Origin: Tichowtungia sp964455665 | Lineage (GTDB): Bacteria > Verrucomicrobiota > Kiritimatiellia > Kiritimatiellales > Tichowtungiaceae | Length of the DNA: 64,000 nucleotides | Reading direction: 5' to 3' | Assembly: GCA_964455665.1 (NCBI GenBank) | Contig: CAYVYL010000003.1 | Coordinates: forward strand, 32,498 to 96,497 | Shown here: in pieces, positions 8,824 through 17,117 of the stretch | How the letters are laid out: each line of letters begins with the position of its first letter | How positions within the stretch are numbered: position 1 is the stretch's first letter | Program-made: the position numbers and the translations under genes | Notes under the pieces: model-generated | What the model was told of the DNA's origin: nothing | Database searches by the model: none | The model's input: only the letters and a program-made list of their open reading frames with translations

Positions 8824-8893
8824 CTTAATCCTAATCAACCTCATCATCTTAAGCTGCTCCCGCGCAGAAATCCCGGTTGAGATTAGGATTAAG
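8824..8893. repeat. Long inverted repeat in the glyQS upstream region
   Basis: CTTAATCCTAATCAACC (8824-8840) is mirrored by GGTTGAGATTAGGATTAAG (8875-8893), a 17-bp match with a 2-nt bulge around a 34-nt loop. Further GATTA words follow up to the glyQS ribosome-binding site. It could be an mRNA leader structure, an operator or a repeat element. I see no glycine-riboswitch or T-box core. Confidence 0.6.
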
Positions 8894-8922
8894 AGCAAGA
8901 TTATGATTAAGAGGATATAGAT

Positions 8923-10464
8923 ATGAAACCAAACGATTATCATGTTTCGATGGATGCGCTGGCCTCGCTGTGCAAGCGCCGCGGCTTTATTTTCCAAACC
9001 TCGGAAATCTACGGAGGCATCAACGGCTTCTGGGATTACGGCCCGCTCGGCGTGGAGCTGAAACGCAATATCAAAGAAAGCTGGTGGAAAGCGGTCGTCC
9101 AGACCCGCGAGAACGTGGTCGGACTCGACAGCTCGATCATCATGCACCCGAAAGTCTGGGAAGCCTCCGGCCACATCGGCAACTTTAAAGACCCGATGGT
9201 CGACTGCCGCGAAACCAAAGGCCGCTACCGCGCCGACCAGGTTTCTGTGCTCAAGCACAAGACCGACCCCGCCGCACTCATGTTTGCCTTCCATGAAGAG
9301 GCCTCCGCGCCGGCCGAGAAAAAAGTCAAAAAAATCGCCAAAGGGGATATCGCCGACTATGAAACGGTTCCGCTGCTCGACATTCCGGTTGAAAACTACG
9401 ACCGCCTCGTCGGTCCCGAAACCAATGAGCCGGGAACTCTGACTGAGCCGCGCGCCTTCAACCTAATGTTCAAAACGTTCGTCGGCCCGGTTGAGCAGAG
9501 CTCGAACGTCGCCTACCTGCGCCCCGAAACCGCACAGGGTATCTTCGCCCAGTTCGGCAACGTGCACGCTGTCTCGCGCCAGAAGATCCCGTTCGGTATT
9601 GCGCAGATCGGTAAAGCGTTCCGCAACGAGATCAATCCGCGCAACTACACCTTCCGTTCGCGCGAATTCGAACAGATGGAACTCGAATTTTTCATCGCGC
9701 CCGGTACTGACGCCGAGTGGCACGAATACTGGGTCGCCGAACGCCTTAAATGGTACGAAAAAGTCGGACTGCCCGAAGGCCGCATGCACCGCGACATTCA
9801 CGAAGGCGACGCCCTCGCCCACTACGCCAGCGCCTGCACCGACATCCTATACGACTTCCCCTTCGGCACCCAGGAGCTCGAAGGAATCGCCGCGCGCGGC
9901 AACTTCGACCTCACCCAGCATCAGGAATGCAGCGGCAAAAAACTCGAATACCTCAACGACGAAACCAAGGAACGCTACATCCCGCACGTCATTGAACCCT
10001 CCGCCGGAGTCGACCGCATCGCCCTCGCCCTGCTCTGCGAAGCCTACCGCGTCGAATGGATTCCCAAAGGCAAAGACGGCGGCGAAGTCCTCACCGCTGA
10101 GCCGGGTGTTGAACGCGCGCCCGAAGGCTACGAAGCCCGCACCGTCCTGCGCTTTGCCCCCTGCATCGCGCCGTACAAAGTAGCCGTCTTCCCGCTACTC
10201 AAAAACAAAGAAGAGCTCGTCGGAAAAGCCCGCGAAGTATTCGAGCGTCTCAACGAGCGCTGGACCTGCTTCTACGACCAGACTGGTGCCATCGGCCGGC
10301 GCTACCGCCGTCAGGATGAAATCGGCACACCGCTCGGTGTCACCATCGACTTCGACACATTGGAAGACGACACCGTCACCGTCCGCGACCGCGACACCAT
10401 GGACCAGGTCCGCATGCCGATCAGCGAGCTCGAAAGCTACATCGCCGAACGCGTGCGGTTCTAA
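8923..10464 (+). CDS. glyQS: Glycyl-tRNA synthetase (single-subunit type)
   Basis: A 513-residue class II aminoacyl-tRNA synthetase of the homodimeric type also found in Thermus and eukaryotes, not the alpha2-beta2 form. The N-terminus has SLCKRRGFIFQTSEIYGGIN and FWDYGPLGVELKRNI. Class II motif 2 is seen at FRNEINPRNYTFRSREFEQM and motif 3 at AGVDRIALALL. A C-terminal anticodon-binding domain follows (APYKVAVFPL, then EARE-like helices and RRYRRQDEIGTPLGVTIDF). It charges tRNA-Gly with glycine in the cytosol. AAGAGGA precedes the ATG by about 7 nt. A strong terminator follows at 10499-10530. No repeat interrupts the coding region. Confidence 0.97.
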   Translation: MKPNDYHVSMDALASLCKRRGFIFQTSEIYGGINGFWDYGPLGVELKRNIKESWWKAVVQTRENVVGLDSSIIMHPKVWEASGHIGNFKDPMVDCRETKGRYRADQVSVLKHKTDPAALMFAFHEEASAPAEKKVKKIAKGDIADYETVPLLDIPVENYDRLVGPETNEPGTLTEPRAFNLMFKTFVGPVEQSSNVAYLRPETAQGIFAQFGNVHAVSRQKIPFGIAQIGKAFRNEINPRNYTFRSREFEQMELEFFIAPGTDAEWHEYWVAERLKWYEKVGLPEGRMHRDIHEGDALAHYASACTDILYDFPFGTQELEGIAARGNFDLTQHQECSGKKLEYLNDETKERYIPHVIEPSAGVDRIALALLCEAYRVEWIPKGKDGGEVLTAEPGVERAPEGYEARTVLRFAPCIAPYKVAVFPLLKNKEELVGKAREVFERLNERWTCFYDQTGAIGRRYRRQDEIGTPLGVTIDFDTLEDDTVTVRDRDTMDQVRMPISELESYIAERVRF

Positions 10465-10498
10465 TCACCACAAAAAAGCGCAAAAGCGAATCTTCTGT

Positions 10499-10530
10499 AA
10501 GGCGGGGTCCGTGACCCCGCCTTCTTTTTT
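10499..10530 (+). terminator. Rho-independent terminator of glyQS
   Basis: GGCGGGGTC (10501-10509), a CGT loop and GACCCCGCC (10513-10521), extended by an AA/TT pair, are followed by TTC and six T residues. Confidence 0.9.
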
Positions 10531-10797
10531 GATCACGCTGAAAGCGTAGCGATAAATAATTTCCGAAGGAAATAACGAAGTGGTTCATCGCACGAATTTA
10601 CGCGAATGGTGGAACCTGAGCTCCGAGCAGGTTCAAAGCGTGCCCGGAGCGCCCGCTCCACCCATCGTTTCCAAGGATTGGAAAACTTTTGGACGAGACA
10701 ACGAAATCGACAGGATTTTTTTCCAAGGTTTGGAAAGTTGTAGCCGCGTCCGTCGGGCGCGATCACCGCCCGCACCTACAGGCTCTAGAGTTGAAAC
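10531..10797. repeat. Non-coding interval with two perfect palindrome repeats
   Basis: No convincing gene. The interval holds perfect TTCCAANNNTTGGAA copies at 10669-10683 (NNN=GGA) and 10721-10735 (GGT), and a word string near 10590 (cgcacgaatttacgcgaatg) like those at 30855 and 33748. It separates the 3' ends of glyQS and ftsH. Confidence 0.75.
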
Positions 10798-12876
10798 TTA
10801 TTCGCCGACCGGCGGTTTTTCAGACGGCTCCGCAGACTCTTCCGCCGGTTCCTCAGCAACAGCATCATCTGAAGCAGATCCTTCTTCAGGAGACTCTGCT
10901 TTTTCTTCAGCAGCCGCTTTCGCGGCCTCTTCTTCCGCCCGTTTTTCTTCGGGGGTTTTGCCATTTTTCAGCTCATCGGGAATCTCACCGGTTTCAAGCA
11001 TCCGCATCACCTGTTCCCCGTCGATGGTCTCGTAGGTGATCAGCACTCCGGCAATCAGTTCGAGCTTGTCGCGATGCTTTTCGAGAATCGCGCGGGCCGT
11101 GTCGTGAGCCTCTTTGAGAATCCGATCAATCTCGGAATCAATTAGCTGCGTAATTTTATCACTGTGTACTTCATTGCGATGGATTTCGCGGCCGAGGAAC
11201 ATCTGCTGCTCTCCAGAGCCATAGTCGCGCGGGCCAAGGATGTCGCTCATCCCAAACTCACAAACCATCGCACGGGCGATGCGGGTGGCGCGTTCAATAT
11301 CGTTTTGCGCACCGGTGGTCACATCATTAAAGATCAGCTCCTCAGCAACGCGGCCGCCCATTAGGCCGATCAACATGCCCATCAAGCGGGTGCGGCCCTG
11401 CGTATAGCGATCCTTTTCCGGCAGCTGCATGGTAGCGCCCAGCGCACGGCCGCGCGGAATCACCGTCACTTTATGAAGCGGCTCCGTCTGCTCGGTTTTA
11501 GCAATCACAATGGCATGCCCAGCTTCATGATAGGCCGTCAGCTTTTTCTCTTCGTCGTCGAGCATGTGGCTGCGGCGTTCGCGTCCCCACGAGACTTTAT
11601 CGCGCGCCTCTTCAAAGTCGGAAAGCTCGACGGCGTCCGCGCCGCGGCGGGCGCCGAGCAGCGCGGCCTCGTTGACGAGGTTCATGATGTCCGCACCGGA
11701 AAAGCCGGGTGTTCCGCGTGCAACTTTTTTCAGATCCGCATTTTCGCTCAACGTGACGCGTTTAACGTGAATTTCGAGAATCTCTTCGCGGCCTTTCAGG
11801 TTCGGCAGGTCGATAAAGACCTGACGGTCAAAGCGGCCCGGGCGCATCAGCGCGGGATCGAGCACATCGGGCCGGTTGGTGGCCGCGATAATAATGATGC
11901 CCTCCTCGGTTTCAAAGCCGTCCATCTCCACCAGCAGTGCGTTGAGCGTCTGTTCGCGCTCATCGTGCCCGCCACCCATACCGGAAAAGCGGCTGCGGCC
12001 CACGGCGTCGATTTCATCGACAAAAATAATACACGGCGCATTTTTGCGGCCCTGCTCAAACATATCGCGCACACGACTGGCGCCGACCCCGACAAACATT
12101 TCAACAAAGTCCGACCCGCTGATATTAAAAAACGGCACGTCGGCTTCGCCGGCCACCGCTTTGGCGATCAGGGTTTTCCCCGTTCCGGGGGCGCCGGCCA
12201 ACAAAACGCCTTTGGGCATTTTTCCGCCGAGGCGCTGGAACTGTTTCGGGTTTTTTAGGAACTCAACCACTTCCTGAAGCTCATCCTTGGCCTCTTCGAC
12301 ACCAGCCACATCGGCAAAAGTGATCTTGTTATCACCATCTTTTTTCATCAGCTTGGCGCGGCTCTTGCCAAAGCTCATCGCGCGACCGCCGGCGTTTTTC
12401 ATCTGCCGGGAGAGGAAGAAATAGATGACAATGAAAATCAACGCGAACGGCACGATATTCCAAAAGATCGGCCAAAAGGTCGATGCCGGCTTCACTTTGA
12501 ACTTCACCCCATTCTCTGTGAGCATCGAAAGCAGATCCTCGGTAATCACCACATCCACCTTGAAAGCCTTAGGACCGCCCTCCGAATCCAGATCGGTCAG
12601 CTCACCGGTCACATAATCGGTCCCGCTGGCCCCCCGGACAACATCGCACTGGATAATCTTCCCGTTCTTCACATACTGAACAAAATCGGGGTTATAATTC
12701 AGTTTCTTGCTATCGGCCGTCTTCGGGCCGAACATCTGCACGCCCACCATCACCAGCGCCATCATCAGAAACCATAGTGCAAAGCCCTTCATCTGCATGG
12801 GCGGCTTCACCTGCGGCGGCTTCTTGCGGTCATCCTTCTTTGGCGGCGTCGCGGGTATGTTTGTTTTCGGGTCCAT
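10798..12876 (-). CDS. ftsH: ATP-dependent zinc metalloprotease FtsH
   Basis: A 692-residue membrane-anchored AAA+ protease that degrades misfolded and regulatory membrane proteins. A Pro/Lys-rich N-terminus is followed by TM1 (ALWFLMMALVMVGVQMF, about 33-49), a periplasmic loop and TM2 (WNIVPFALIFIVIYFFL, about 139-155). The AAA module has Walker A GAPGTGKT, Walker B IIFVDEIDAVG, the pore motif FVEMFVGVGASRVRDMF and the second region of homology ATNRPDVLDPALMRPGRFDR. The protease zinc site HEAGH begins at His450. The C-terminus has an unusual acidic Ala/Glu/Pro-rich extension of about 60 residues. Its start is about 110 bp downstream of the tilS stop on the same strand, the common tilS-ftsH order. 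Confidence 0.97.
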   Translation of the reverse strand: MDPKTNIPATPPKKDDRKKPPQVKPPMQMKGFALWFLMMALVMVGVQMFGPKTADSKKLNYNPDFVQYVKNGKIIQCDVVRGASGTDYVTGELTDLDSEGGPKAFKVDVVITEDLLSMLTENGVKFKVKPASTFWPIFWNIVPFALIFIVIYFFLSRQMKNAGGRAMSFGKSRAKLMKKDGDNKITFADVAGVEEAKDELQEVVEFLKNPKQFQRLGGKMPKGVLLAGAPGTGKTLIAKAVAGEADVPFFNISGSDFVEMFVGVGASRVRDMFEQGRKNAPCIIFVDEIDAVGRSRFSGMGGGHDEREQTLNALLVEMDGFETEEGIIIIAATNRPDVLDPALMRPGRFDRQVFIDLPNLKGREEILEIHVKRVTLSENADLKKVARGTPGFSGADIMNLVNEAALLGARRGADAVELSDFEEARDKVSWGRERRSHMLDDEEKKLTAYHEAGHAIVIAKTEQTEPLHKVTVIPRGRALGATMQLPEKDRYTQGRTRLMGMLIGLMGGRVAEELIFNDVTTGAQNDIERATRIARAMVCEFGMSDILGPRDYGSGEQQMFLGREIHRNEVHSDKITQLIDSEIDRILKEAHDTARAILEKHRDKLELIAGVLITYETIDGEQVMRMLETGEIPDELKNGKTPEEKRAEEEAAKAAAEEKAESPEEGSASDDAVAEEPAEESAEPSEKPPVGE

Positions 12877-12985
12877 AGTCTAAAAATCCTTTAAATGAGC
12901 CGGGAGCCTATCTCTCCCACTGATTTGAAGCAACATTAGAAGCCAAACAACTGGAACTGGGCTCATCCAATCCATCTGGACAGCA

Positions 12986-14215
12986 TCACTTGCTAAACAG
13001 ATGCAGCGCGGGGTCGTTTTCCGACGAAAGCTCCCAACCGCGGGCAATGCGGTAGCCGGGCAGCCAGATGATTTCGCCGCCACACTCCACCACCGGCCAC
13101 TGCGCGCGCTGCGCTTTCGGAATTTTCAAATCCGTAAAAATATCCTGCAGCTTTCTGGACCCCTCCATGCCGTAAGGGTTCATGCGGTCGCCCGGCTTTG
13201 CCGCGCGGACGACTACCTCACGACCCGCGATTTTTTCGAGCAAAACCGACGCCTCCCATTTGCCGCGCAGGATGCCAACTCCCTCTTCCATTCTGATTTT
13301 TCCATTACTTGGAAAACGTAGACGCGGTGAGGACGCCGCGTCTACGTTCAGAGTCCCGTATTCATTCGTGACGCGGAGGCCTTCAAGATCGAGGTGGTGC
13401 GTTCCATCCGTGCGGGCGGAAAATTCGATAAACTGTTCGACGGCATCGAAAGTCGGGCTCACGCCATGCTCGATCAGCCAGTCGCGCGCCTCGCGGCGGG
13501 CGGCGGCCTTTTCTGGGAAAAGCTCTTCGTCGCGCAGAATCTCCATGGTGCGCAGAATATTTTCGGCAGCGCGCTCATTGATTTTTCCAAGGATTGGAAG
13601 AATCTGATGCCGCACCCGATTGCGCGGAATCGTTTCATCGGCGTTGCTCGCATCCTCGCGCCATTCTAGTCCCTCGTTTTCCAACCATTGGAAAATTTCC
13701 TGCCTTCTGATTCCAAGCATGGGTCTAATCAAATTTAAATTCTCCACCCCTTGGAAACTTTTCATGCCCCCCAGGCCGCTGGGTCCACTGCCACGCGCCA
13801 CGCGTAAAAAGAATGTCTCCAATTGATCATCGGCGTGGTGCGCCAGAGCGACCACGACTTTTGACTTTTGACTTTTGACTTTCGACCGAAAGAAGTTATG
13901 CCGGGCTTCGCGGGCGGCCATTTCGAGCGAGATGCCCTTTTCTTTGGCGAAGGCGGGAACGTCGACTTTGGCTGTGACACACTCGACGCCCAGTTTTGCG
14001 CAGAGCTGTTTAACGAACTGCTCATCGGCGTCGGCCTCTGCCCCGCGAATGGAGTGGTTGAGATGCGCGGCGGTCATGGAAACTCCAAGCCGGTGCAAAA
14101 CGTGTAGCAGCGCGACGGAGTCCGCCCCGCCGGAGACGCCGATAATGACGCGTGCACCTTCAGGGATAAGGTTTTCCCGTCCGATCGCGACCTTTACCTG
14201 TTCAACCAAACTCAT
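12986..14215 (-). CDS. tilS: tRNA(Ile)-lysidine synthase, carrying several in-frame repeats
   Basis: A 409-residue enzyme that converts C34 of tRNA-Ile(CAU) to lysidine using ATP and lysine. The PP-loop signature SGGADS is at residues 28-33, with HLNHSIRG and ALAHHADDQLETFFLR further on. The coding region is unusually loaded with repeats. A direct word repeat at 13856-13887 encodes SKVKSQKSKV immediately before the conserved ALAHHADDQ strand. Palindrome copies encode FQGVEN, FQWLEN, LPILGK and FPSNGK (13742-13756, 13679-13693, 13586-13600, 13300-13314). All keep the frame, so the gene is probably functional. The product is essential in most bacteria, which makes tolerance of these inserts notable. 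Confidence 0.93.
   Translation of the reverse strand: MSLVEQVKVAIGRENLIPEGARVIIGVSGGADSVALLHVLHRLGVSMTAAHLNHSIRGAEADADEQFVKQLCAKLGVECVTAKVDVPAFAKEKGISLEMAAREARHNFFRSKVKSQKSKVVVALAHHADDQLETFFLRVARGSGPSGLGGMKSFQGVENLNLIRPMLGIRRQEIFQWLENEGLEWREDASNADETIPRNRVRHQILPILGKINERAAENILRTMEILRDEELFPEKAAARREARDWLIEHGVSPTFDAVEQFIEFSARTDGTHHLDLEGLRVTNEYGTLNVDAASSPRLRFPSNGKIRMEEGVGILRGKWEASVLLEKIAGREVVVRAAKPGDRMNPYGMEGSRKLQDIFTDLKIPKAQRAQWPVVECGGEIIWLPGYRIARGWELSSENDPALHLFSK
13300..13887. repeat. Intragenic repeat cluster in tilS
   Basis: Palindrome copies lie at 13300-13314 (one mismatch), 13586-13600 and 13679-13693 (perfect) and 13742-13756 (two mismatches). A threefold word repeat of ttttgact lies at 13856-13880. 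All are inside the tilS reading frame, which stays open. Confidence 0.85.
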
Positions 14216-14317
14216 ATTTCCTCACAACCCAATCACTCTATAATGCTGCCATTGCTGATGGAAACCAAAACTAGATGCTCGGCGGGTCCTCTTCCAGAGC
14301 GGTGGAGACATCCGTGA

Positions 14318-15523
14318 TTATTCTTGAATCAGGGTTTGCCCTGTGGTGAAGAGATAATTGGCGTGTGCCGCATGGACATTACGGCGCACATCGAGAAGCT
14401 GACGCTCCGCTCGAATCAGATTTTCCTGGAGTCTCATCCAGTCATCCGGCGCGCCAGCAACGTATTTACGCAGCATCTCGACCTCTTTCCCGGTTTCGCC
14501 TGTCAACTCAACAAACTCCCCATGATGCATCTGCCACTCTTCTATCGCGCTGGTCCACTCTCGGGCAGCCTGTTGGACCTGCCGAGCAATGGCGTCTTGA
14601 GAGGCATCAATTGATGCTTTCTGTAAGGTCTGCTCTGCGAGGGCTTGTCGCTTCTTTGAACCGCCAAACGAGAAAATCGGAAGGCTGACAGCCGTCTGAA
14701 TACTCCACTCTTCTGAGCTTTCGTCATAGCTAGCCTGCACGTGATTAAACCAAGGAATTCGCTCAACGTCGGCCTGCCGCACGAGGGCTTGAGCCTGTTG
14801 AAGCTGAGCATTCATCAGGTGAAGATCCGGACGCAGCTCAAGGGCAAACTGAATGGCAATATCATAATCGATGAAGTCGGGCATTTCGAGATCGGGAAGC
14901 GGATCGAGTTGCAGAGACTCAACCGGACGCGCGACCCGCTCGGCGAACCAGTTTTTTAAAAGGCCCAGTTCTCTCTGAAGAACACGTGCGTCGCGCTGTA
15001 CATCGCGCAATTCCCAGCGCAACAGCAGGGCATCGGCCGACGTTTTCATGGCGGCATTTACCTGTTCGCGTGCGAAGTCAGACCTCTTCTGTTTAATTTC
15101 AATCAGTCGACGAATCAGTGCCAACTCTTTTTCCAAACATTGGAAGTTGCGATACTGCTGAAATACTTCGGTGGCAATCTGGATGCGACCCATTTCCATT
15201 CCCGCAAGCGAAATGGCCGTTTGAGAAGCACGCTCCATACTATCCGCCTGAAGCTGCCAGGGGTGTGGAAAACGAAGTCGAACGGCGGTATCAACGGAAT
15301 GGTCCTTGGAGTCGATCCCAGTTTCAAAGCGAATCTCCGGGTCGTCCCAAACCACCGATTGATTCTGCTTCAACTGCGAAATCTTCAGTCCGGTTTTGCC
15401 GGGAATCAAGCGAATGTCGTTTTCGAGAACCAACTCAGTGGCCTCTCCGAGAGACAGCGTCGATTGAGCCGATGCCGTCAGGCCGGAAAAAACACACAGC
15501 CAAAATAGGATACGACGGATCAT
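14318..15523 (-). CDS. TolC-like outer membrane efflux protein
   Basis: A 401-residue outer-membrane factor, last gene of the VTC-DUF4956-HlyD operon. A Sec signal peptide (MIRRILFWLCVFSGLTASAQ) is followed by LSLGEATELVLENDIRL, typical of the first OEP repeat. Long amphipathic helices follow (MGRIQIATEVFQQYR, ALVRQADVERI), with a second-repeat SYDESSEEWSIQTAVSLPIF strand. It would form the periplasm-spanning exit duct for whatever the operon exports. Its start overlaps the HlyD stop by 4 nt. A perfect palindrome at 15131-15145 encodes FQCLEK in frame. It has no lipobox, unlike the channel fused to the RND pump. Confidence 0.85.
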   Translation of the reverse strand: MIRRILFWLCVFSGLTASAQSTLSLGEATELVLENDIRLIPGKTGLKISQLKQNQSVVWDDPEIRFETGIDSKDHSVDTAVRLRFPHPWQLQADSMERASQTAISLAGMEMGRIQIATEVFQQYRNFQCLEKELALIRRLIEIKQKRSDFAREQVNAAMKTSADALLLRWELRDVQRDARVLQRELGLLKNWFAERVARPVESLQLDPLPDLEMPDFIDYDIAIQFALELRPDLHLMNAQLQQAQALVRQADVERIPWFNHVQASYDESSEEWSIQTAVSLPIFSFGGSKKRQALAEQTLQKASIDASQDAIARQVQQAAREWTSAIEEWQMHHGEFVELTGETGKEVEMLRKYVAGAPDDWMRLQENLIRAERQLLDVRRNVHAAHANYLFTTGQTLIQE

Positions 15524-16434
15524 TGGGCGCCCTCAACTGGAAGCTGAAGAGTCCACGGACTCCGGAAATTAATTTGAACCTCCTGTCCGGGAAGAAGCTC
15601 AGCACCGGGATCGGGCCGAAGGATAACACGCCGCCCCCGATAGGTCTTCGTCGGAACCGGATTCACCCGTCCGGGCAGGGCAAAAACATCGGGCGTCAGC
15701 GAGATGACTGTGGCGTGAATCACACTGCCTGGACCAGAACTCGCAGTGAGAAATGCATCCATTCCCACGGAGACATCACGCGCATTATACTCAGATAAAA
15801 AACCCACCACGGTCGGCTCCTGCTGAACAACCGACGATAAGACAGGCAAACCGGACTGAACAATATCGCCAAGCGTATTGAAAATCCGGGAAACAGTTCC
15901 TCTGGCATTCGCACGAAGGGTGCAATTTTGAATGCGCATATCGAGTAGACGCATCTCTTTTTCAATCTCTGCTGCGGAGATTTGGGCCTCTAGCGATTTT
16001 TTCTTGATGCGCAAAGACAGAATGTCCTGCTCACCGGCAAGATGTCGGGCCATCAAATCTTCGAGCCGCTGCGTTTCGGCCGTCACGGCGGCAAGCTCGC
16101 CGGCCAGTGCTTGCGCCTCGGCCTGAAAAATGGCTTTTTGAGCAACCAACAATGCCGTATCCATTTGCACTAACGGATCCCCTTTTTCAACGAGATCTCC
16201 CACCTTGACAAAGAGTTTTAGCACCCGACCGGCTTCCAACGGCGCGGCGTTGTCAAAGGTGGTGACAACCGTTCCAGTCATCCCGCCGAACTGTCCGCCA
16301 TGGTAATAGATATAAACAGCGGTCACAGCAACCACGAGCCAGACAACAAACGGAACTCGCGTTTTTAAACGGCTGATGAACACTCGGGGGTGCATCGGCG
16401 AGGATTGGTATTTTTTTTGCTGACTCATAATCAA
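15520..16434 (-). CDS. HlyD-family membrane-fusion protein
   Basis: A 304-residue periplasmic adaptor. A cytoplasmic N-terminus (about 28 residues) leads to one transmembrane anchor (VPFVVWLVVAVTAVYIYYH). The first lipoyl half follows (APLEAGRVLKLFVKVGDLVE), then a coiled-coil hairpin (AIFQAEAQALAGELAAVTAE onwards), the second half (NCTLRANARGTVSRIF) and a beta-barrel ending LPGQEVQINFRSPW. Such adaptors join an inner-membrane transporter to a TolC duct. No ABC or RND transporter is encoded in this operon, so the inner-membrane partner is probably the neighbouring DUF4956 protein (inference). It overlaps both neighbours by 4 nt. Confidence 0.85.
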   Translation of the reverse strand: MIMSQQKKYQSSPMHPRVFISRLKTRVPFVVWLVVAVTAVYIYYHGGQFGGMTGTVVTTFDNAAPLEAGRVLKLFVKVGDLVEKGDPLVQMDTALLVAQKAIFQAEAQALAGELAAVTAETQRLEDLMARHLAGEQDILSLRIKKKSLEAQISAAEIEKEMRLLDMRIQNCTLRANARGTVSRIFNTLGDIVQSGLPVLSSVVQQEPTVVGFLSEYNARDVSVGMDAFLTASSGPGSVIHATVISLTPDVFALPGRVNPVPTKTYRGRRVILRPDPGAELLPGQEVQINFRSPWTLQLPVEGAQ

Positions 16435-17117
16435 ATCTCCACCGTTGCACGATGCATCAGCAGATGGGCATCACTGACGTTCTCGATTTCTATAACGGCA
16501 TTGAGCAGATCGACTTGATAGGTGGGGTCGATCAACCGTACCTGATAGGAATATTCAAGGCATTCGCCCTGCGTCGCTTCCCGCATCGAAACGAGCGCGA
16601 CAGACGAACAATATTGCTTCATCACATCGAACATCTTCTCCTGACCGTTTTCCATACTGGCAGGCAAGGTGAAATGCAACAGTCCCTCATACACCCGCAA
16701 GGAGGCAAAAGGAGACCAGTGCAGGAAAAGGGCGACAGCGCAAAAAAACAGTGCGCCGAGAATCGCGACATGGAACACGCTCGCACCGCAGGCAATTCCG
16801 ATGGCCAGACAGGCAAAAAGAAAAATGATGTCGCGCGGATCCCGAATCGGGGTACGGAAACGAACGATCGCTAATGTACCGAGAATACCCAACCCGCGGG
16901 CGAGGTTGTTGCCGATGGCAATAATCAGGATCGTGGTCACAATGGCGGCCAGAATCAGCGTGTGAACAAACGACCGGGAATAGGAGAGTCCCTGATAGGT
17001 CCAACGGTAAATATAGGCGATCGCCGCCGCCAGCACAAAGCTAGCCAGCAGGGCGCAGGCAATTTGCTCCAATCCGAGCACACGGGTCGACCCGAAGGCC
17101 TGAAGTACTTCATTCAT
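16431..17117 (-). CDS. DUF4956 family membrane protein
   Basis: A 228-residue inner-membrane protein with about four transmembrane helices (IACALLASFVLAAAIAYIY, FVHTLILAAIVTTILIIAIG, DIIFLFACLAIGIACGASVF, AILGALFFCAVALFLHW). The core NLARGLGILGTLAIVRFRTP followed by IRDPRDIIFLF is the hallmark of DUF4956. A soluble C-terminal domain of about 80 residues follows. DUF4956 genes are commonly paired with VTC-domain genes (family knowledge), as here, but their reaction is not established. ATGA overlaps on both sides imply fixed stoichiometry. It may be the membrane conduit of a polymer-making complex; that is inference. Confidence 0.85.
   Translation of the reverse strand: MNEVLQAFGSTRVLGLEQIACALLASFVLAAAIAYIYRWTYQGLSYSRSFVHTLILAAIVTTILIIAIGNNLARGLGILGTLAIVRFRTPIRDPRDIIFLFACLAIGIACGASVFHVAILGALFFCAVALFLHWSPFASLRVYEGLLHFTLPASMENGQEKMFDVMKQYCSSVALVSMREATQGECLEYSYQVRLIDPTYQVDLLNAVIEIENVSDAHLLMHRATVEI

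Noticed and set aside
8824..8922. Glycine riboswitch or T-box before glyQS
   Set aside because: Neither the glycine-aptamer core nor a T-box NGGUGG element with a terminator could be found.
11473..12258. 261-codon forward frame antisense to ftsH
   Set aside because: Mirror of conserved AAA+ sequence; no ribosome-binding site or motif.
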